A DNA stretch of 64,000 nt from positions 9,322,745-9,386,744 of the forward strand of contig NC_052404.1 in assembly GCF_009389715.1 (NCBI RefSeq), read 5' to 3'. The translations under genes and the position numbers were made by a program. The notes beneath the pieces were generated by a model. It saw only the letters and a program-made list of their open reading frames with translations. It was not told where the DNA came from and made no database searches. Every line of letters starts with the position of its first letter. Positions within the stretch are counted from its first letter, which is position 1. Below are positions 1-14,200 of the stretch, one piece after another. Source of the stretch: Phoenix dactylifera (Eukaryota; Streptophyta; Magnoliopsida; Arecales; Arecaceae).

Positions 1-1317
1 GCTCTACTACTATGATATTTGCCTGTCCACTTATAAATAGGCAACTAAGTATTAAGTAACCTCCAAAACTTTTGATATCTTGATTAAACTATGGACGACG
101 TACATAATGACAGACAGCAGCAAAACAGGCCTAGAACTTGGGGACAACAAAAGAAAAGGAGCAATGGAAATTATCAATTTCTATGGCACCTGCCATGAAG
201 TTTGCACCAAGAGGATCTGGGTTCTCCATATGTGCATGTGTAGGATACACACCTCATAATTCAATATTAAATCATGAGGACATGGATTAACTCATGATGA
301 ACAAGAGGGGCAAATGGCCTTGAGATCACTTATAAAGAATTATTATGGTTATTGTAATGATTTTCCCATAAGAAAGGATGAAGGACAAAAATGAAAAACT
401 TTTTTACTCCTTGTTATTAGAAGCTTGCAACAAACCTTGTAATTTGGTACAATAACCACATAGAATGCATAAAACACCTAAATGTCATCACCATCAAAAT
501 CATGGTAGATTATGTTTAATGAAATTTTTATATGCAAATTATCGGTTAGGAGATGATATTTTGTGGGACTCTATAAAGCATACCAAACTAGAGCAAGGGA
601 GAAATTTGAGGAAGTAGCATTTTTCTTCCCAGAAAAAAGGAAACCATGGCATAACAGCAATGGACATACTACTAAACCTCATGAGTGGTTTGCTTCCCAA
701 TGCAATGTTATCAGTGCTGAAATATGACAATGAATGTACATATCATCAATAAAGCAAAAAAAAGGCTGAAGCCCCTCTATTTTAGAATGACATGGCTTAT
801 TCAGCCAAACTTTACATAGATACACACATGTACATGTGCCAGTGCATACCTTTCCCAAATTAGAGGTCCCTTTTGGTTGCCAATGATTTTAATGCTAAAA
901 GAGCTTCACAATACTGGTAATGGACTATGTACTAGTTGGAGACCAATACCGAACCATATCAATGCACAAAAAATAACATAATTTTTTGTTTACAAGGTTT
1001 TTAAGCTTCTTTTATTTAGTTTTGAGTAGAAACTAGGGTTTTGCGAGTTCATTTTTGATGTTTAAATGTGATGTACTTTATTAAAAAAAAATTTTGGCAA
1101 CTTTTGCCCATTTATGGGATGCAATAGAAAAAGAAAAATGAAGAGGCCCTTACCTGGATCAAACCACCTATTCACTCTTTCACTCTCTCCCTCTCTTTCT
1201 CCCAAGGTCCGCAGTATCGGAACAGGCACCCATGCCGGTAGGTCGGCAGTATGATATGGTACACTCCCATGCGGTGCTATTCCGACGTGAACCAACAGAA
1301 AAACCTGCAAGGGAGCA

Positions 1318-1800
1318 AGAGACGGAGAAGGACAGAGAGGACAAAAGAGGGAGAGGGAGAGGGAGAGGGAGAGGGAGAGGGAGAGGGAGGAAGGAGGGAT
1401 GAAGGGAGGGAGAGAGGGAGGAAGGAGGGAGGAAGAGAGCAGGAGGGGCTGGTGGAGAGAGGCGGAGGGCGGGGGAGAGGGAGAAGGAAAGAGAAAAAGA
1501 GAGAGAAGCTAGGAGGAAGAGGGGAAGGAAGAGAGGAATAGAGAGGGGGAGCGAGATAGGCAAAGGGAGAGGGGATAGAGGGCTTCGGCCTCTTTTTTTT
1601 GAATTTTTTGAAGTGAAGTCAGTAGAGGTCAGAGCCCGTGTCTCCACCCGTCTCCAGCAACTTGGAAGAGAGAAGGCTTCAAAAGCCCTCTCTCCCCCAC
1701 TCCCTCCATCTTTCTCGCTCTCCGCCGCCCTCTCCCTCTCTCTCTTCCTCTCTTTCCTTCTCCCTCTCCCCCTCCCTCGTCGGTTTCTCGATCTAATGGC
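1318..1800. repeat. GA-rich minisatellite facing a CT-rich block
   Basis: From about 1318 to 1570 the plus strand is almost all purine, with a (GGGAGA)n run at about 1349-1391. From about 1680 to 1790 the plus strand is pyrimidine-rich. The two blocks can pair as a loose inverted repeat. The surrounding 920-2110 is diverged interspersed repeat DNA. Open reading frames here encode only Arg/Glu/Gly or Leu/Ser/Pro low-complexity sequence and are not genes. Confidence 0.6.
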
Positions 1801-3867
1801 CGGAACCATCCCGATTGTCCTTTGGTATGGCTCGACGCCCCCGAATCAGGCAATTTGAAACAGTACCGCCAACATTGCTTTCTCTTGTCCTTCTCTATTT
1901 CTCCTCACTTTATACCTTAAACCAATACGGACCCTTACCAGGCCAAACTGCTTTAAACACTACGATTCCAGATAGTTCGACCTGGTAAGGACCGATCCGC
2001 ACCAATTCAGGCCAATTATCGTATCTAGACCATGAACCATCCCCAATTCATGTTCGGTATGATATGATGCCGACCAAACAATAGTTCAATATGATATCGT
2101 ATACCATGCTAAAAACAACTTCCACTGTTCAAAGGAACACGATCAAGCTTATCTGATTTGTTGTGGCTCCACTTGGGATTATGCCAGTGACTAGAATCAG
2201 CTTTCATATGTATCAGAGACAAGCATTCTTTGTATGCTTGGATTGCATGGTAGTGCTTCAAACTAGCCTTCAATTAAATTGTCATGAAGAATATTCTTCT
2301 TGATGGTGATTTATTTAATAAAGGATAGAATCAGCCTATCCAAACAATGCTTGTTGCCTACACTAATTTTTAGATAAGATCAAAGATGCTCCTTTTGCAT
2401 AGAGCAATTTCTATTGTTGTCCTTTATGCTTTCACTAAGAGCTATCAACAAACAACTCTATATTTAGTGTTCATCCAGAGGATTTGAACACAACCTTATG
2501 ATGGCCTTCAACACCGTCAAACAAAAAGCAATCAATGGGCTAAATTCTAGTCCTCATGCATAGCATGGTTTGATTCACTAGATCGTTCTCAGTGCTGATT
2601 TCACAAAGGCAATCCAGGAGAAAAAGGTCAATCTCTTCATATACTGTTCCTCCTAAAAAGGACTATAGTCTGTGACTCTCCACTCTATGTAGACAAAACA
2701 TTACCAATCAAAGGTATCATCTTAAACATCACTTTGCAATAGACCTTGGTCTTGCCTTCTCCATCCGTGGTACTTGTCATCACAACAAAGTTACAACTCC
2801 AATTTAATTAGTCGTACATCTTAATGCATCATGGTAGTAACGCCTTCATGTTAGGAATCCAAATCCACTAACATAAGTTGGTGGTGGTAATATCAGCTAG
2901 CTATCCATGTTGTTTGCTTTCCAAGCCATTTCATAAATGATCCTTGTTCCACCCATTATATATTCTTATGCACTCTTTGATGATTCTATGGGACCATTTC
3001 TAGCTCCCTCCTTTATCTCCGTGTAAGAGCATCAAGCCATAATTGGTGTTCATTAAGCTCAAGATTTTACTACTTAGTGTTTTACCACTACTTTTTGCAT
3101 GCTCTCTGGACACTCCTCAAACCCTTCGAAGAGTATGCAGTACATTTTGATAAACCCTCTTCAAAGCTAGCTATCGTGAAATAACTTTACGACACAAAGA
3201 TTGTCCAACTTCAGTAGATTAACTCCAAGATGGATGTTGGGCTATACTTATTCACTTAAATTTGATAATAAAAGTCAGCATGGTACCTAGCAAATTAGTC
3301 CTCATGCAAAAGAAGCATATTAAGATCTATTCTTCAACTAGGAGCTTTTATACTTCAACCATATCGTCTCTAAAATCAATGAACAAGCAACGAAAGAGAT
3401 TTCTTACGAATGCCCAACCATTAGTAGCTTTTGGTAGCCATAGGAAAGGCTTTCACTATTGAACTTCATGGGTCGAGAGATAAATAACAATGCCAATATT
3501 AGAGCTCATATTGATGTTTGTTTGATGGACATGTTGTACTTCGATAACCTCTAGTATTATAATGCAAACTCCTCTAAACTGTCTATCCATGAAGCCCACA
3601 GCAAATCAGTGAACCCAAAGTGTCCCATCTTAATCCATTACAGATATATTCTTATTTAGGTTAGAGGCTCCTCATGCATTCTTCAGTAAATAACTAAAGA
3701 AGTATATATAAAAACCAAATCAAGGAGAGAGAAAGAGAGTATGTGTGGGTGACTGTGTGTGTGAACAATTTCGATTTACAGGACACGGTTCATAAAACAG
3801 TTCTTGAAAATATCATGCACTGCATTTACTGAGATCTAGCGAATTATAAACAGATAACACTCAGGAG

Positions 3868-3949
3868 ACCTAGGTTATTCTAATTGCATATATTGAAGCA
3901 CTAGAGAAACCTAGGTTATTCTAATTGTGTATATTGAAGCAACAGAGGT
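3868..3949. repeat. 41-bp imperfect direct repeat, two copies
   Basis: The word ACCTAGGTTATTCTAATTG occurs at 3868 and again at 3909. Each is followed by nearly the same tail ending in ATATTGAAGCA. The period is 41 bp, with a few mismatches. Confidence 0.8.
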
Positions 3950-5225
3950 CCTGAATTCATCTATGATATCTGTATAGGTCTATCTACACCAGCATTAGTC
4001 CACTTTGAAATCCAGCAATAGTATATATGAATTCTGAAGCAACTATGTATGTTGGATACTCCCAAAAACTACTCTTCTCCACTTGTCATTTAACACCATG
4101 AGTTGTGGGATGATGTTCCATAGTCATAATTGGTCGCTAGATGTATTACCCATGACTGCAACTTCCAGTTCGAAAGCCTCATGCTTGTGTTTTCTCAGTT
4201 TATGTGCTAAAAATAAGGCACCTGTTTCACATCATGTCATGAAATTTTATTGTCTAAATGAAATCTGTGGGTTATGTAGGCTTCCTGTTGTAAGAACATA
4301 TAATCCCTTATCAGACTCCAAAAATCCTCTTCACATTTCTTATTTGCATCTAAAATTCAAACTCAAAGTAGCTAGTGTAAGTGCCAACAACTGACCCACT
4401 TGTCAACATTGTTAGAAGTTGACAGAGAGCAGTTGATAGATCAATCAATATGAAATCACTTTTGAATGTCATATAGTTGCTATTGTTTCACTACTGTCAG
4501 AAATAAGTACAGGGTGGCCAGCTGGGAAGAAGTATATTATTCATCCATTGAAAGAAATTTAACTCCTAAAAATTTGATTTTCATCTCATTTAGATCAGTT
4601 TGTTACTTATTTTCTGGCAGATTTAGAGCATCACCATGCATGGGATTATGAAACCTTGTCCAATGATGTATCTCACTTTTCAAACCACCTACTAGGTTCT
4701 GGTGAGATTCTAGCAGATAAGATGGTGTCTCAGCATCATCATCAGTAATCTTAAGAGTGGGCTTCAAAAATAAATGCATGCAAAGCTTTATTTATACAGC
4801 TTATTCTGATATTATTTCTCAAACATTATTTATGCAAGACAAAAATTCTACATGGGTGTACTTGTGCAGTCACATGGACGCAAATTAACTACTTTTGCAA
4901 TGACACACAGGAGACTACAACTGAAACAGATACACTTAACTACAGAATCCCTTACCAACTTATCGCTTATTTTTCATGTTGCATAAAGAAGTTAATTCAT
5001 GCTCCAAAAGAGTAACTGAATGGGAGGACGAATAACTTATTTAGAATGATCTCACAATATCTTCATTGCATGATATTTGTGTAAAACAAGATAAGTGTCC
5101 TCGCGTGCAAGTGATTTAATCAAATTGTCAATAACAATTTGATAAAAGCTGAAGAAAATGAGGATAAATGGATAAAATAAATCTGACTGCTACATGAAAT
5201 AGGAGATATGGAATTCAAAAACTAC

Positions 5226-8200
5226 CTGCATGCGTAACTTGTCTTCCTCAATTCCTATAAGAGAACCAAAATTACCAGAAAGAACTTCCAAAGCAGCTTC
5301 ATACTTCGCTTGTTGTTCCAAAATTGAGATATAAATAACAAGGGCTGGCATTGAATTTGACAAGTTCTCTCAATAAAAGTAACATCACATCTAGAAAAAT
5401 TAAAGACCTCCAAAAGATTTTTACATAGAAGAACAAGAGAAAGAAAAACAGCCTACCTTCTGGTTCATGCAAGCTATGTGAAGCTATGTGCTTTTTGAGT
5501 AAAGCCTCAGCTAATGACAATAGTTTCTCACCCCCACTACCGCATAATACCTACCACAAGCAATCAATCAAACTGTATGAAAAGCATTTTGGTCACTCCA
5601 AATTTGTGACATTAGACTTAGAAAGTACAACAAGAAGAAATTAAAAGGTTACATGTAGTGAATAAACAACTAAGCATGGGCTGTCAGCAGCTATATGCCT
5701 CAAAGCAAGTATGCACGGCATTTACACTAGGACGACAACAGAATGGTTGGAAAAACAAACTCAGAGAAAGTTAAATTCATTTGGAGTGTGGCAGAGCACA
5801 AAACCTAGAATAGGGTCTCATGCCAGCCTAACACCAAACGCAAAATGGGCATAGGTCTGGAATAGGCTGGGCATAGGTCAAACCATCTGAAGCTCCTTTT
5901 TTGGACAGGTTATTCCGTGTCCATCTTGTAATAGACCTAATTCCCAGTGTCTGTGCCAAATTCACCCCTTTAGATTGTATCCCAGATTTTAACTTTTTAT
6001 TGTAAATTATGTCATATAGATATTATAACAGAAAATCAATATTACAAACGTAATATGATATGTTGTATAATATATAATATTACTAGAAGAATACATTTTT
6101 TTAGTAAAATAAGAAAATATTATAGAGTTGTTCTCATAATTAAAATATATAATATCTTAATATATCAAGATATAGTATAATAATTATTAGTGTTATTAAT
6201 GTAATAACTTGTTGCAAAATATTGCCACAATAATATATTAATAGTAATACATATAGAATAAGATTATATTATAAGATTATAATGTATTTTATTAAAACTA
6301 TATTATAACAATTTTAAATATGATCATATATTTTATTAAAAATAATGTTATTGTATGTATTATTTTATTGTGTAATGATATTCTCTTAATATTTTAAATT
6401 AATTACCAAAATTCTTTATACTAATATTATGCTATAATATCATGTAATACCATATTGATATGATGAACAATATATCGTCATAATATAATATCATAAAATT
6501 ATTATTTGGTATTATCATAGGATTCAAAATATTAATATATTTTTTAGTTATATTATATTCTTGGCAAATATACTATACTATAATATTATAATATGGCAAT
6601 TATGATATATGATATTACTATTTAACATTAATATTATATCTAAATTATTAATATTATGACTCAAATATCAATATTGTTATATAAAACATACTACAAAAGC
6701 AAGGGTAGTTTTGCCATTTTCAAAAAAAATATGGATAGTTTATTCCAATTTTTAGCTTGATCAAAAATTTTGACAGCCAAAGGTTATTTCGTATAAGCAC
6801 TTGGAATAGCTTTCCTTGTTCTTGTTTTTCTTATACTTCTACCAATTGCCACCTTGACGTGTCGCAAATACAAGAGAAAAACATGCAACCCTGCTGGACT
6901 ATGATAAACTAGAACATGTAAGCCATGATTATAATGAAATGGAACAAATAAAAAATGATCAGTCAATTATCTATTGACCAACTGGAATTTAGCACCAGCT
7001 TTTCTTATCACGTCCTGCTTCATCTTGTAATCTACCTTGGCCACTCACAAGTCCAAGCTCACTCTATCTACCAAAAACTGCTATTATTTCCACACTTAAC
7101 AACATTAATTGCTAATAATAACAATGATGGTCAAGTTCCAAAATAGAAGATGATCACAAATATGAAGTCATTCCAAGTATATATGTGACCCCTACAAACT
7201 TGATTGATGTTATTTTTTCGATATGGCTTCACATTAGCCTGCTAATTTTAGATTCAAGACCAAAGAGTCTAACATTTTGATGCAGAATAATGAAAGGAAG
7301 AAGAGAAGAGGAGGGAAGGAGTAGAAAAGGAGAAGGAAAACAAGAGGGGAGATAAGGAATAGAGAGGATGTAGAGAGAAGGAGATCAAAAGCACAGAAAG
7401 GAAGGAGGAAAAGGAGAAGAGAAAAAAGCACTCCCCAGACATGGATTGAGATGAGGGCAAACTTACCCAAATAATGCCTAAAAATTTTTAGCGCAACTTG
7501 AAGCCTAAAATTAGCCAACCTAAGACTAATTTGGCAAGCCTCAAGCAAGCCCATGATCAATATAAACCTATCCACAGTTACAAGATATCTATGCTAGTTC
7601 CATTAAAAGCCTGTCTTATAATTATCATATCTTAAAAAAGTTGATGCTATTCACTTAGGATAATGCTTATCCTTAGCAACAAATCCACACTTCAATAACA
7701 GCATATTTGAACATAATTGTCACGAGGTAGCCACACAAATCAAGTGAAGGACGAACACATACGATATCATGACTAGCACATGCATGTTCACCAAATCATA
7801 GCTCTTCACCTAGGGTTACAAGGACGCACATCCAACTTCAAAATGCCACCATAACATGCATCCACGAGTCAATAGATGTCAGATGCATGGGATATGCAAA
7901 AGAACCAAAAGTCAGGTCTTCAGGGTTAGTAAAGAGTGGAAGTTGTCCAGCAGGCGAGTCCAACACAGCTCTCCACCAAATCCAAACACAAAAGGGATGG
8001 GAGCAAGCATAGTCAGGGAAGGCAGGGAAAAAGTAGAGAGGTCAAAGGGGAAAAAAAGGACAAGATGGAGCAAACCTGGGAAAACTATTATTTAGAAAAC
8101 CCTCCATGCTATTGTACACCTTTTCACACTCTCACACTCATCACTTTCCTCTGCACCGCTCATTGCTATTCCCTGACCCTAAGGAAAGAAAATGAGAGCT

Positions 8201-11200
8201 GTTCAAGGCCGAGTAAAATAATATTTTCACTTTGGTCTGCCATGGGAGCTGTTCAAGGCCGAGTAAAGTAAAAGGAGAGTGTGAGAGAGAGTGTGAGAGT
8301 GTGTGAGAGAGCCGCATCAATAGTCGTGCGGTCTCTTGGGAATTTTCTCGAACGGGTGTTGGGAGGAGCAATGGCTGACAACAGTGCTAAGGAGAGGGAG
8401 ACGGGGAAGGGAGGGAGTTCAGAGGCGGTGGGGCGCCAGACTCTCCGGGCTGATCCGAGGGGTGTGTCGTGGGCGGCGGTGGCAAAGGGCTCGGCGAACC
8501 AGGGTAGATGGAATCGTCACCGGATCTCGGAGCGGGAGTTGGGAGTCTTACAGAGTCGCTTCACGGAGGTATTGGAGGTCCCTGAGGAAAGGTTGGAGAT
8601 GACCAGGAAGGAGTGGCGAAGTACCTCGGTGTTCATGCAGATTGTGGGGCGGAAGGTGCCGGCGGAGTGGGTAGGGCGGGAGCTGAGGCGGATGGGGAAT
8701 CTGAACTACAATGTGGAGGTCGTCACCATGGCTGATGAGGTTCTGGTGGTTCGCTTCGCCTATGAGAAGGATCGTGAGGCTATGTTGGCGAGGGGGCCGT
8801 GCTTAGTAGCCAGCCAACTCTTCACAATGGAACGCTGGAGGCCGAATTTCATCACCGGCTCCGGTGGTGCTGGCCGGGTGGTAGTTTGGCTGCGCCTCCC
8901 ACGGCTGCCGCTGGATTTCTGGGCAAAGGAGACCCTACTCCAGATAGCTGCGACGGCCGGGAGACCTTTGGCTTTGGATGCGGCCACTGATCAAGGGAGG
9001 AAGAGGGGGTTTGCTAGGGTGAAAGTGGAGCTCGATATAAGAGTTCCTTTGAAGCCGGGGATCTTCTTGAAGGGAGCTAAGGAGGGATTGGAGAGGAAGT
9101 TATGGCAGGAGTTCGTTTATGAAAACTTACCCAACTACTGCTACCGGTGCGGCCGAATCGGTCACGGGGAGAAGACTTGTGAGTTTTCTTCCCCGACGAC
9201 AGAAGGCATGGAGGCGGAAGCTGGAGTTGGTGTTCGGTGTTCAGACACAGGAAAGGCGCCAGGGGAATCGGAGGACCCACTGATCTATGGTCCCTGGCTC
9301 TCCATGAATTGGATCGATAGCATTGGGGCTCCCAAAGGGGGGAGTGGGAAGATGAAGACGACCGGGGCGAGTACCAGTAAGGCCTCGGCTCCGACGACGT
9401 CTGCTGTAGCGCCATGCGAGGGAGATGAGGGGCCGAGAATGCCCGTTTCACCGCAGGACTTGGAAGGTTGGCAAAAGCCAACAAAAGTAGCTAGGCGGAG
9501 GTCGCCGGAGAAGGAGGAGTTGGGCGGCTCGACGGGAGAGGTGGGCGAAGGCCTGAGTCAACCCGGTGAGCAGCCCGAGTCCAGCTGTGAATCAGTGAGG
9601 GGACCCGGTGGGGGGAATCGGGCGTCCTCGATGGGCCAGGCGGATCTGGGCAGGGCTGGGCCGGGCCCAAGTCCGTTAAAAAGGGCCCGGAGTCCACCTA
9701 AGACCCAGCGGGCTCCGCCAGTTTTCGGGCCGAATAGGGAACTCGGGATATCGGCTACGACTGGCCCGCCCATGACACCTAATCGGGATCTTCCTCCCCG
9801 GGGAGGGGGTTCCGTTCGGTCGGAGGTGGCCGCAGGCGCAGTAAGAGCTCGCCGCCACCCCTTGCGGCGGCGGACACGGCCTCGAGGAGGCGGGCGGAGG
9901 AAGGAGATGGCCGGCGACCTTGGAAGCACACCTCGTCATGGCTGGGGCTGACACGAGCTGCGTCGGTTGCGGCGGAGCTGTTGGCGGCGGTGACCGGTGA
10001 GCCGGTGGCAGTTGAGGTTGGGTCGATGGTGCAGGCGGGTGTAGCGGAAGCCGGCGAACAAGAGGAGGTCATTCGTACCGGTAGGGAAGGCTCTATGGCC
10101 ACGGTGCATTCCGAGGGAGGGGAGACTGTGTGCCGGTTGGCACGCCAACACAGTGACAGCAACTGTGCTGGGGGAACTCTCTTCTCTGACTCAGCTCTGG
10201 TGGGAAGCACGCTTTGTGTTCCAAGTAGGGAGGAGCCGGCACACCGTGGTGAGGGTTTTGGGGAAGGATCCAAGAAGATTTTGGGTGTGAATTCAGCGGA
10301 GACAGTGGGACATTTGGCACAGATTCACAGTGAGTCACATAACCTTGCTGTGCAGCGGCTGATGGCGTCTGCTAAGGGGGTGATGCACAGTGAATTGGAG
10401 AAGGGAGGGGAGGTGGTGTGTGATGAGGATGTGGAATTGGATCCAAGATGCGGTAGTGGCCCGAGGGAGGTGGGTCATGCTGACGCACCATGTGCACCAT
10501 GAGAGCCCTCCTTTGCCCCGGCTTTTCGCAGGTTGGTGCACCAGCATAGACCTGAAATTTGTGTTTTGTTTGAGACCCGACTATCCGGGCGAAGCCTTCA
10601 GAAGGCTAGAGCGGCAGTTCCAAGGTCTTGGGGTTTCTATGCAGTGGAATCTCTAGGATTGTCAGGTGGTATTATTGTGACTTGGGCACAGGGTGACTAT
10701 AAACTAGATGTCTTCAATGTCTGTAGACAAGAGGTCATCTTAGTGATTTCGGAGGTTAATCGAAGGCCGTGGGTTCTAGCAGCAGTGTATGCCAGTACAG
10801 ATTATAGAGTCCGGAGGCGGTTGTGGGCGGAGGCATCTCAGCTTATCAATCAGGGCTATCCTATGTTGTTGGCAGGTGATTTCAATTGTATTGTTGATCC
10901 CCAGGAAAAGATGGGAGGGAGGGCCTTTGCTTATAAGAGGGAAATCCGGGAGTTCCAAGAATTCACTATGTCAAATGGATTGATAGATTTGGGCTTTTCG
11001 GGCCCAAAATTCACATGGTGCAATAATCAGCAGGGACAGGCCCGGATTTGGGAGAGACTGGATAGAGTCTATGCCACAGCTGGGTGGGCCCAGTGCTTTT
11101 CTGACTATCATGTTCGTCACTTGCCGAGGATTGCGTCCGACCATTGCCCTTTATTGGTGAATACTGATGCAGATGTTTCTATTCGTTCCCCCTTTAGATT

Positions 11201-14200
11201 TGAGAAGTTCTGGACATGTTATCCACGGTCTTGGGAGATTGTGAGGGAGGCATGGGGTGTACCGGTGAGAGGGGATGCTATGTATCGTGTGTCTCGCCGG
11301 TTGGAGCTGACGAAAAGAAGGTTGAGAAGGTGGAACCGTGAGGAGGTAGGGAATATTTTCAGGAGGATTGAGGAGACTGAGGAGGCCATTGCCAGGTTGC
11401 AGGCTCAGGAAGCCATGGGGGGAGTCTGGCGGAGGTGGAGATGAGGGAGCTTAGATCACTCCTTGCCATGCATGATTCCCTCTTGAGACAGCAGGAGATC
11501 TTTTGGAGACAGAAATCGAGGGTACAGTGGATCCAGGAGGGGGATCGGAACACTAGATTCTTTCACCAGGCGGCAGTGATCAGGAGGCATCGAAACAAGA
11601 TTAGGTCGATCAGGGATGAGGATGGGCAGTCAGTGGAGGACCCAGATATGATTTGGAGGGTGTTGGAGGGTTTCTTCAGGGCCAGATGGTCCGAGCAGAC
11701 AGGTACTGGGACCTCAGAGGGTCTCGTGCCGCCACTGATACGGGTGGCGGAGGAGGATAAGGCCGCACTGATTAGGCCGGTATCGGCGAGGGAGATTCAG
11801 GAGGTGTTGTGGTCCCTTGAGGGGGACAAGGCGCCGGGTCCGGACGGCTTCCCACCATTATTTTTTCGGAGGTACTGGATGATTGTTGGTCAGGGGGTGA
11901 CGGCTGCCATACAGCAGTATTTTAGCACAGCCGTGATGTCTACAAATTGGCAGAGGACCCTAGTCACCCTGATACCGAAGCGACAGGATGCATCCGAGCC
12001 TAGCCACTTTCGCCCGATCAGCCTGTGTACGACCTTGTACAAGGCGACAGCGAAGTTACTAGCTGTTAGATTGAGGGAGATTCTTCCGAGACTGATTAGT
12101 CCGGAGCAGGGGGCTTTTGTGGGAGGGCGGAGTATTACAGATAATGTCCTTATTGCCCAGGAGTTTATGTTTGATCTCGGTAAGGCTTCGAGTAGGACTA
12201 GTTTGATGGGGATCAAGCTGGACATGGAGAGAGCCTATGATAGGATGAGATGGAATTTTGTGCAGCAATCTTTGCAGGGGTTTGGCTTTCCCGAGACTTG
12301 GGTCAGATGGGTCATGGGATGTATCAGAGCTCCTTCCTTCGCCATCCTGGTAAATGGCACGCCATCACGGTATTTTGTGTCTACTGGGGGATTGCGTCAG
12401 GGTTGCCCCCTCTCCCCATTACTGTTTATTTTATGTGCAGATGCACTCTTTAGGACCCTGCGGCATGCAGTGTTCACCCAGGAGCTGGAGGTTTACAGGC
12501 CTGTGCCGGATGCCACACCGATCTTCCATTTACTATTTGCCGATGATTGTTTTCTGTTAGTCCGGGCGACGAGACAGGCAGCACGGATTGTACGGAGGAT
12601 TTTTTGGGATTATTGCTCTGTGTCTGGTCAACGGGTCAACTCATCCAAGTCAGCAATTTGCTTTAGCTCGAAGACCAAACCGGATGTGAAGACCTCCATA
12701 CTAGAGATTTTGGAGGTGGGAGAGCAGGAGGGTACGTTGAGGTATTTGGGAGTGCCGATCTCAGGTCAGCGTCTACGTAGCAGTGATTGCTCTTCCCTGG
12801 AGATCAGCATCAGGCACAGGTTGGAAGGGTGGCAGATACATTCACTTTCTATGATGGGCAGGATTATCTTGGTACGGTCAGTTCTCTCCTCGATCCCGAT
12901 TTACCTATTATCTACCTCTTTTATACCGGTTGCGACAGTGAGGAATATTGAGCAGATCTTCAGAAACTTTATTTGGGGGAGGAACGGAGGCGGAAGGGGC
13001 ATCCATCTCATGGCATGGGAGGTGGTATGTCAGCCGACGAGATTTGGTGGCTTGGGGGTGCAGTCCTTGGTGGCGAGACGAGAGGTCCTAGCGGCACGGC
13101 ACGCCGCTAGAGTTGTGTTAGAGCCTGATGGCATGTGGTCCTCATTGATGAGGGCCAAGTATGGCGGTCTGGTGCCTGGGGCCCGTGCGGGGCGTCGCCA
13201 TTCACCGATCTGGAGGGAGATTTGCGCTAGAGCAGGGTTGGTGCTTCCCGCGATTAGATGGGCTATTGGTGATGGGCGATCCATTGATGTGTTAGAAGAT
13301 CGCTGGGTGACGGAGCAGCCTATGAGTAGACTCCCGGTCATGGTGGATACGTCGAGGTTAGTCGGTCTCAGGGTCAGAGATTTGATGGAGCCCGGAGGGG
13401 GGTGTTGGAGGGTTGAGTTGATTAGAGAGGCTTTTGGGGAGCAGTTGGCAGAGATGATCCTGGCTCTACCTATTCCGGCCCGGGAGGGGTCGGATAGACT
13501 AGTTTGGATGCCGACAGGGCGATCGCAGGTGCGAGCCAGGGACATTTCCATGTTGTTGAGCCGAGAGCCAGCCCGACAGATAGATGGAGGATGGATTTGG
13601 AGGATGCGGATTCACCCGCGTGTCGCGCTCTTCATATGGAAGGTGGCATGGGGCTGCCTACCGACCAGGAGTGTGTTAGCACGGCGTGGGGTGAGGATTA
13701 CTCAGTGTTGTGAGGAGTGCACGGAGACTGTGGAGACGATTGATCATGTGATCCTGCAGTGCCCCAGAGCTAGGGGAATCTAGAGCCGATCACCATCTTG
13801 GTTGCCCTATTCAGTCGAGTCGACACAGGATTGGATTCATTGGTTGAGAGTTTTCATGCGGAGGCCCAGTACTGTTGAGGCCGGGATCCGGTGGGCTTAT
13901 TTGGCTCATTCTATCTGGTTGGACAGGAATGCTGGTATCTTTGAGGGCAGACGGTTACCCCCGAGGGTGGTGGTGGACAGAGCTATGCGTCTTGCCAGGG
14001 AGGTTACCACTACTGCCGTTAGGTCTTCTTCTGAGATGGCCAAGGACACCTGGGATACTCTTTCCGCTGTCACAGCGCCCAGGTTCGCCCTAGTTTCTTG
14101 GGTACCCCCACCCCTTGGTCATCTCAAAGTGAACTTTGATGGTAGTATGTCGGTGGACGGGGTGTCTGGAGGAGTTGGTTTTGTCATCAGAGACCATCTG

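Larger units (their letters stand above)
1..5225. other. Probable intron 6 and beyond of the NAA25 gene; no exon recognised
   Basis: The next NAA25 exon, after the one ending at 5226, was looked for on the minus strand by its conserved protein sequence and not found. This stretch is therefore probably one long intron, or the exon is too diverged for me to see. It contains a GA-rich block (about 1318-1570) and a CT-rich block (about 1680-1790). It also has degenerate repeat DNA rich in GGTACC/CCGGTA-like words around 920-2110, and a 41-bp direct repeat at 3868-3949. No other gene is supported. Confidence 0.5.

Noticed and set aside
1180-1809. Long minus-strand frame of 209 codons over the GA/CT-rich block
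   Set aside because: It is only Arg/Glu/Lys and Leu/Ser/Pro low complexity, caused by the purine/pyrimidine repeats; opposite frames are equally open.
7234-7575. 113-codon minus frame, hydrophobic
   Set aside because: It comes from a GA-rich stretch (CT-rich on the coding strand) in NAA25 intron 4; it is a Leu/Ser/Phe composition artefact.
9077-10338. Several minus-strand frames of 70-164 codons
   Set aside because: They are shadows of the GC-rich LINE ORF1, which has clear domains on the plus strand.
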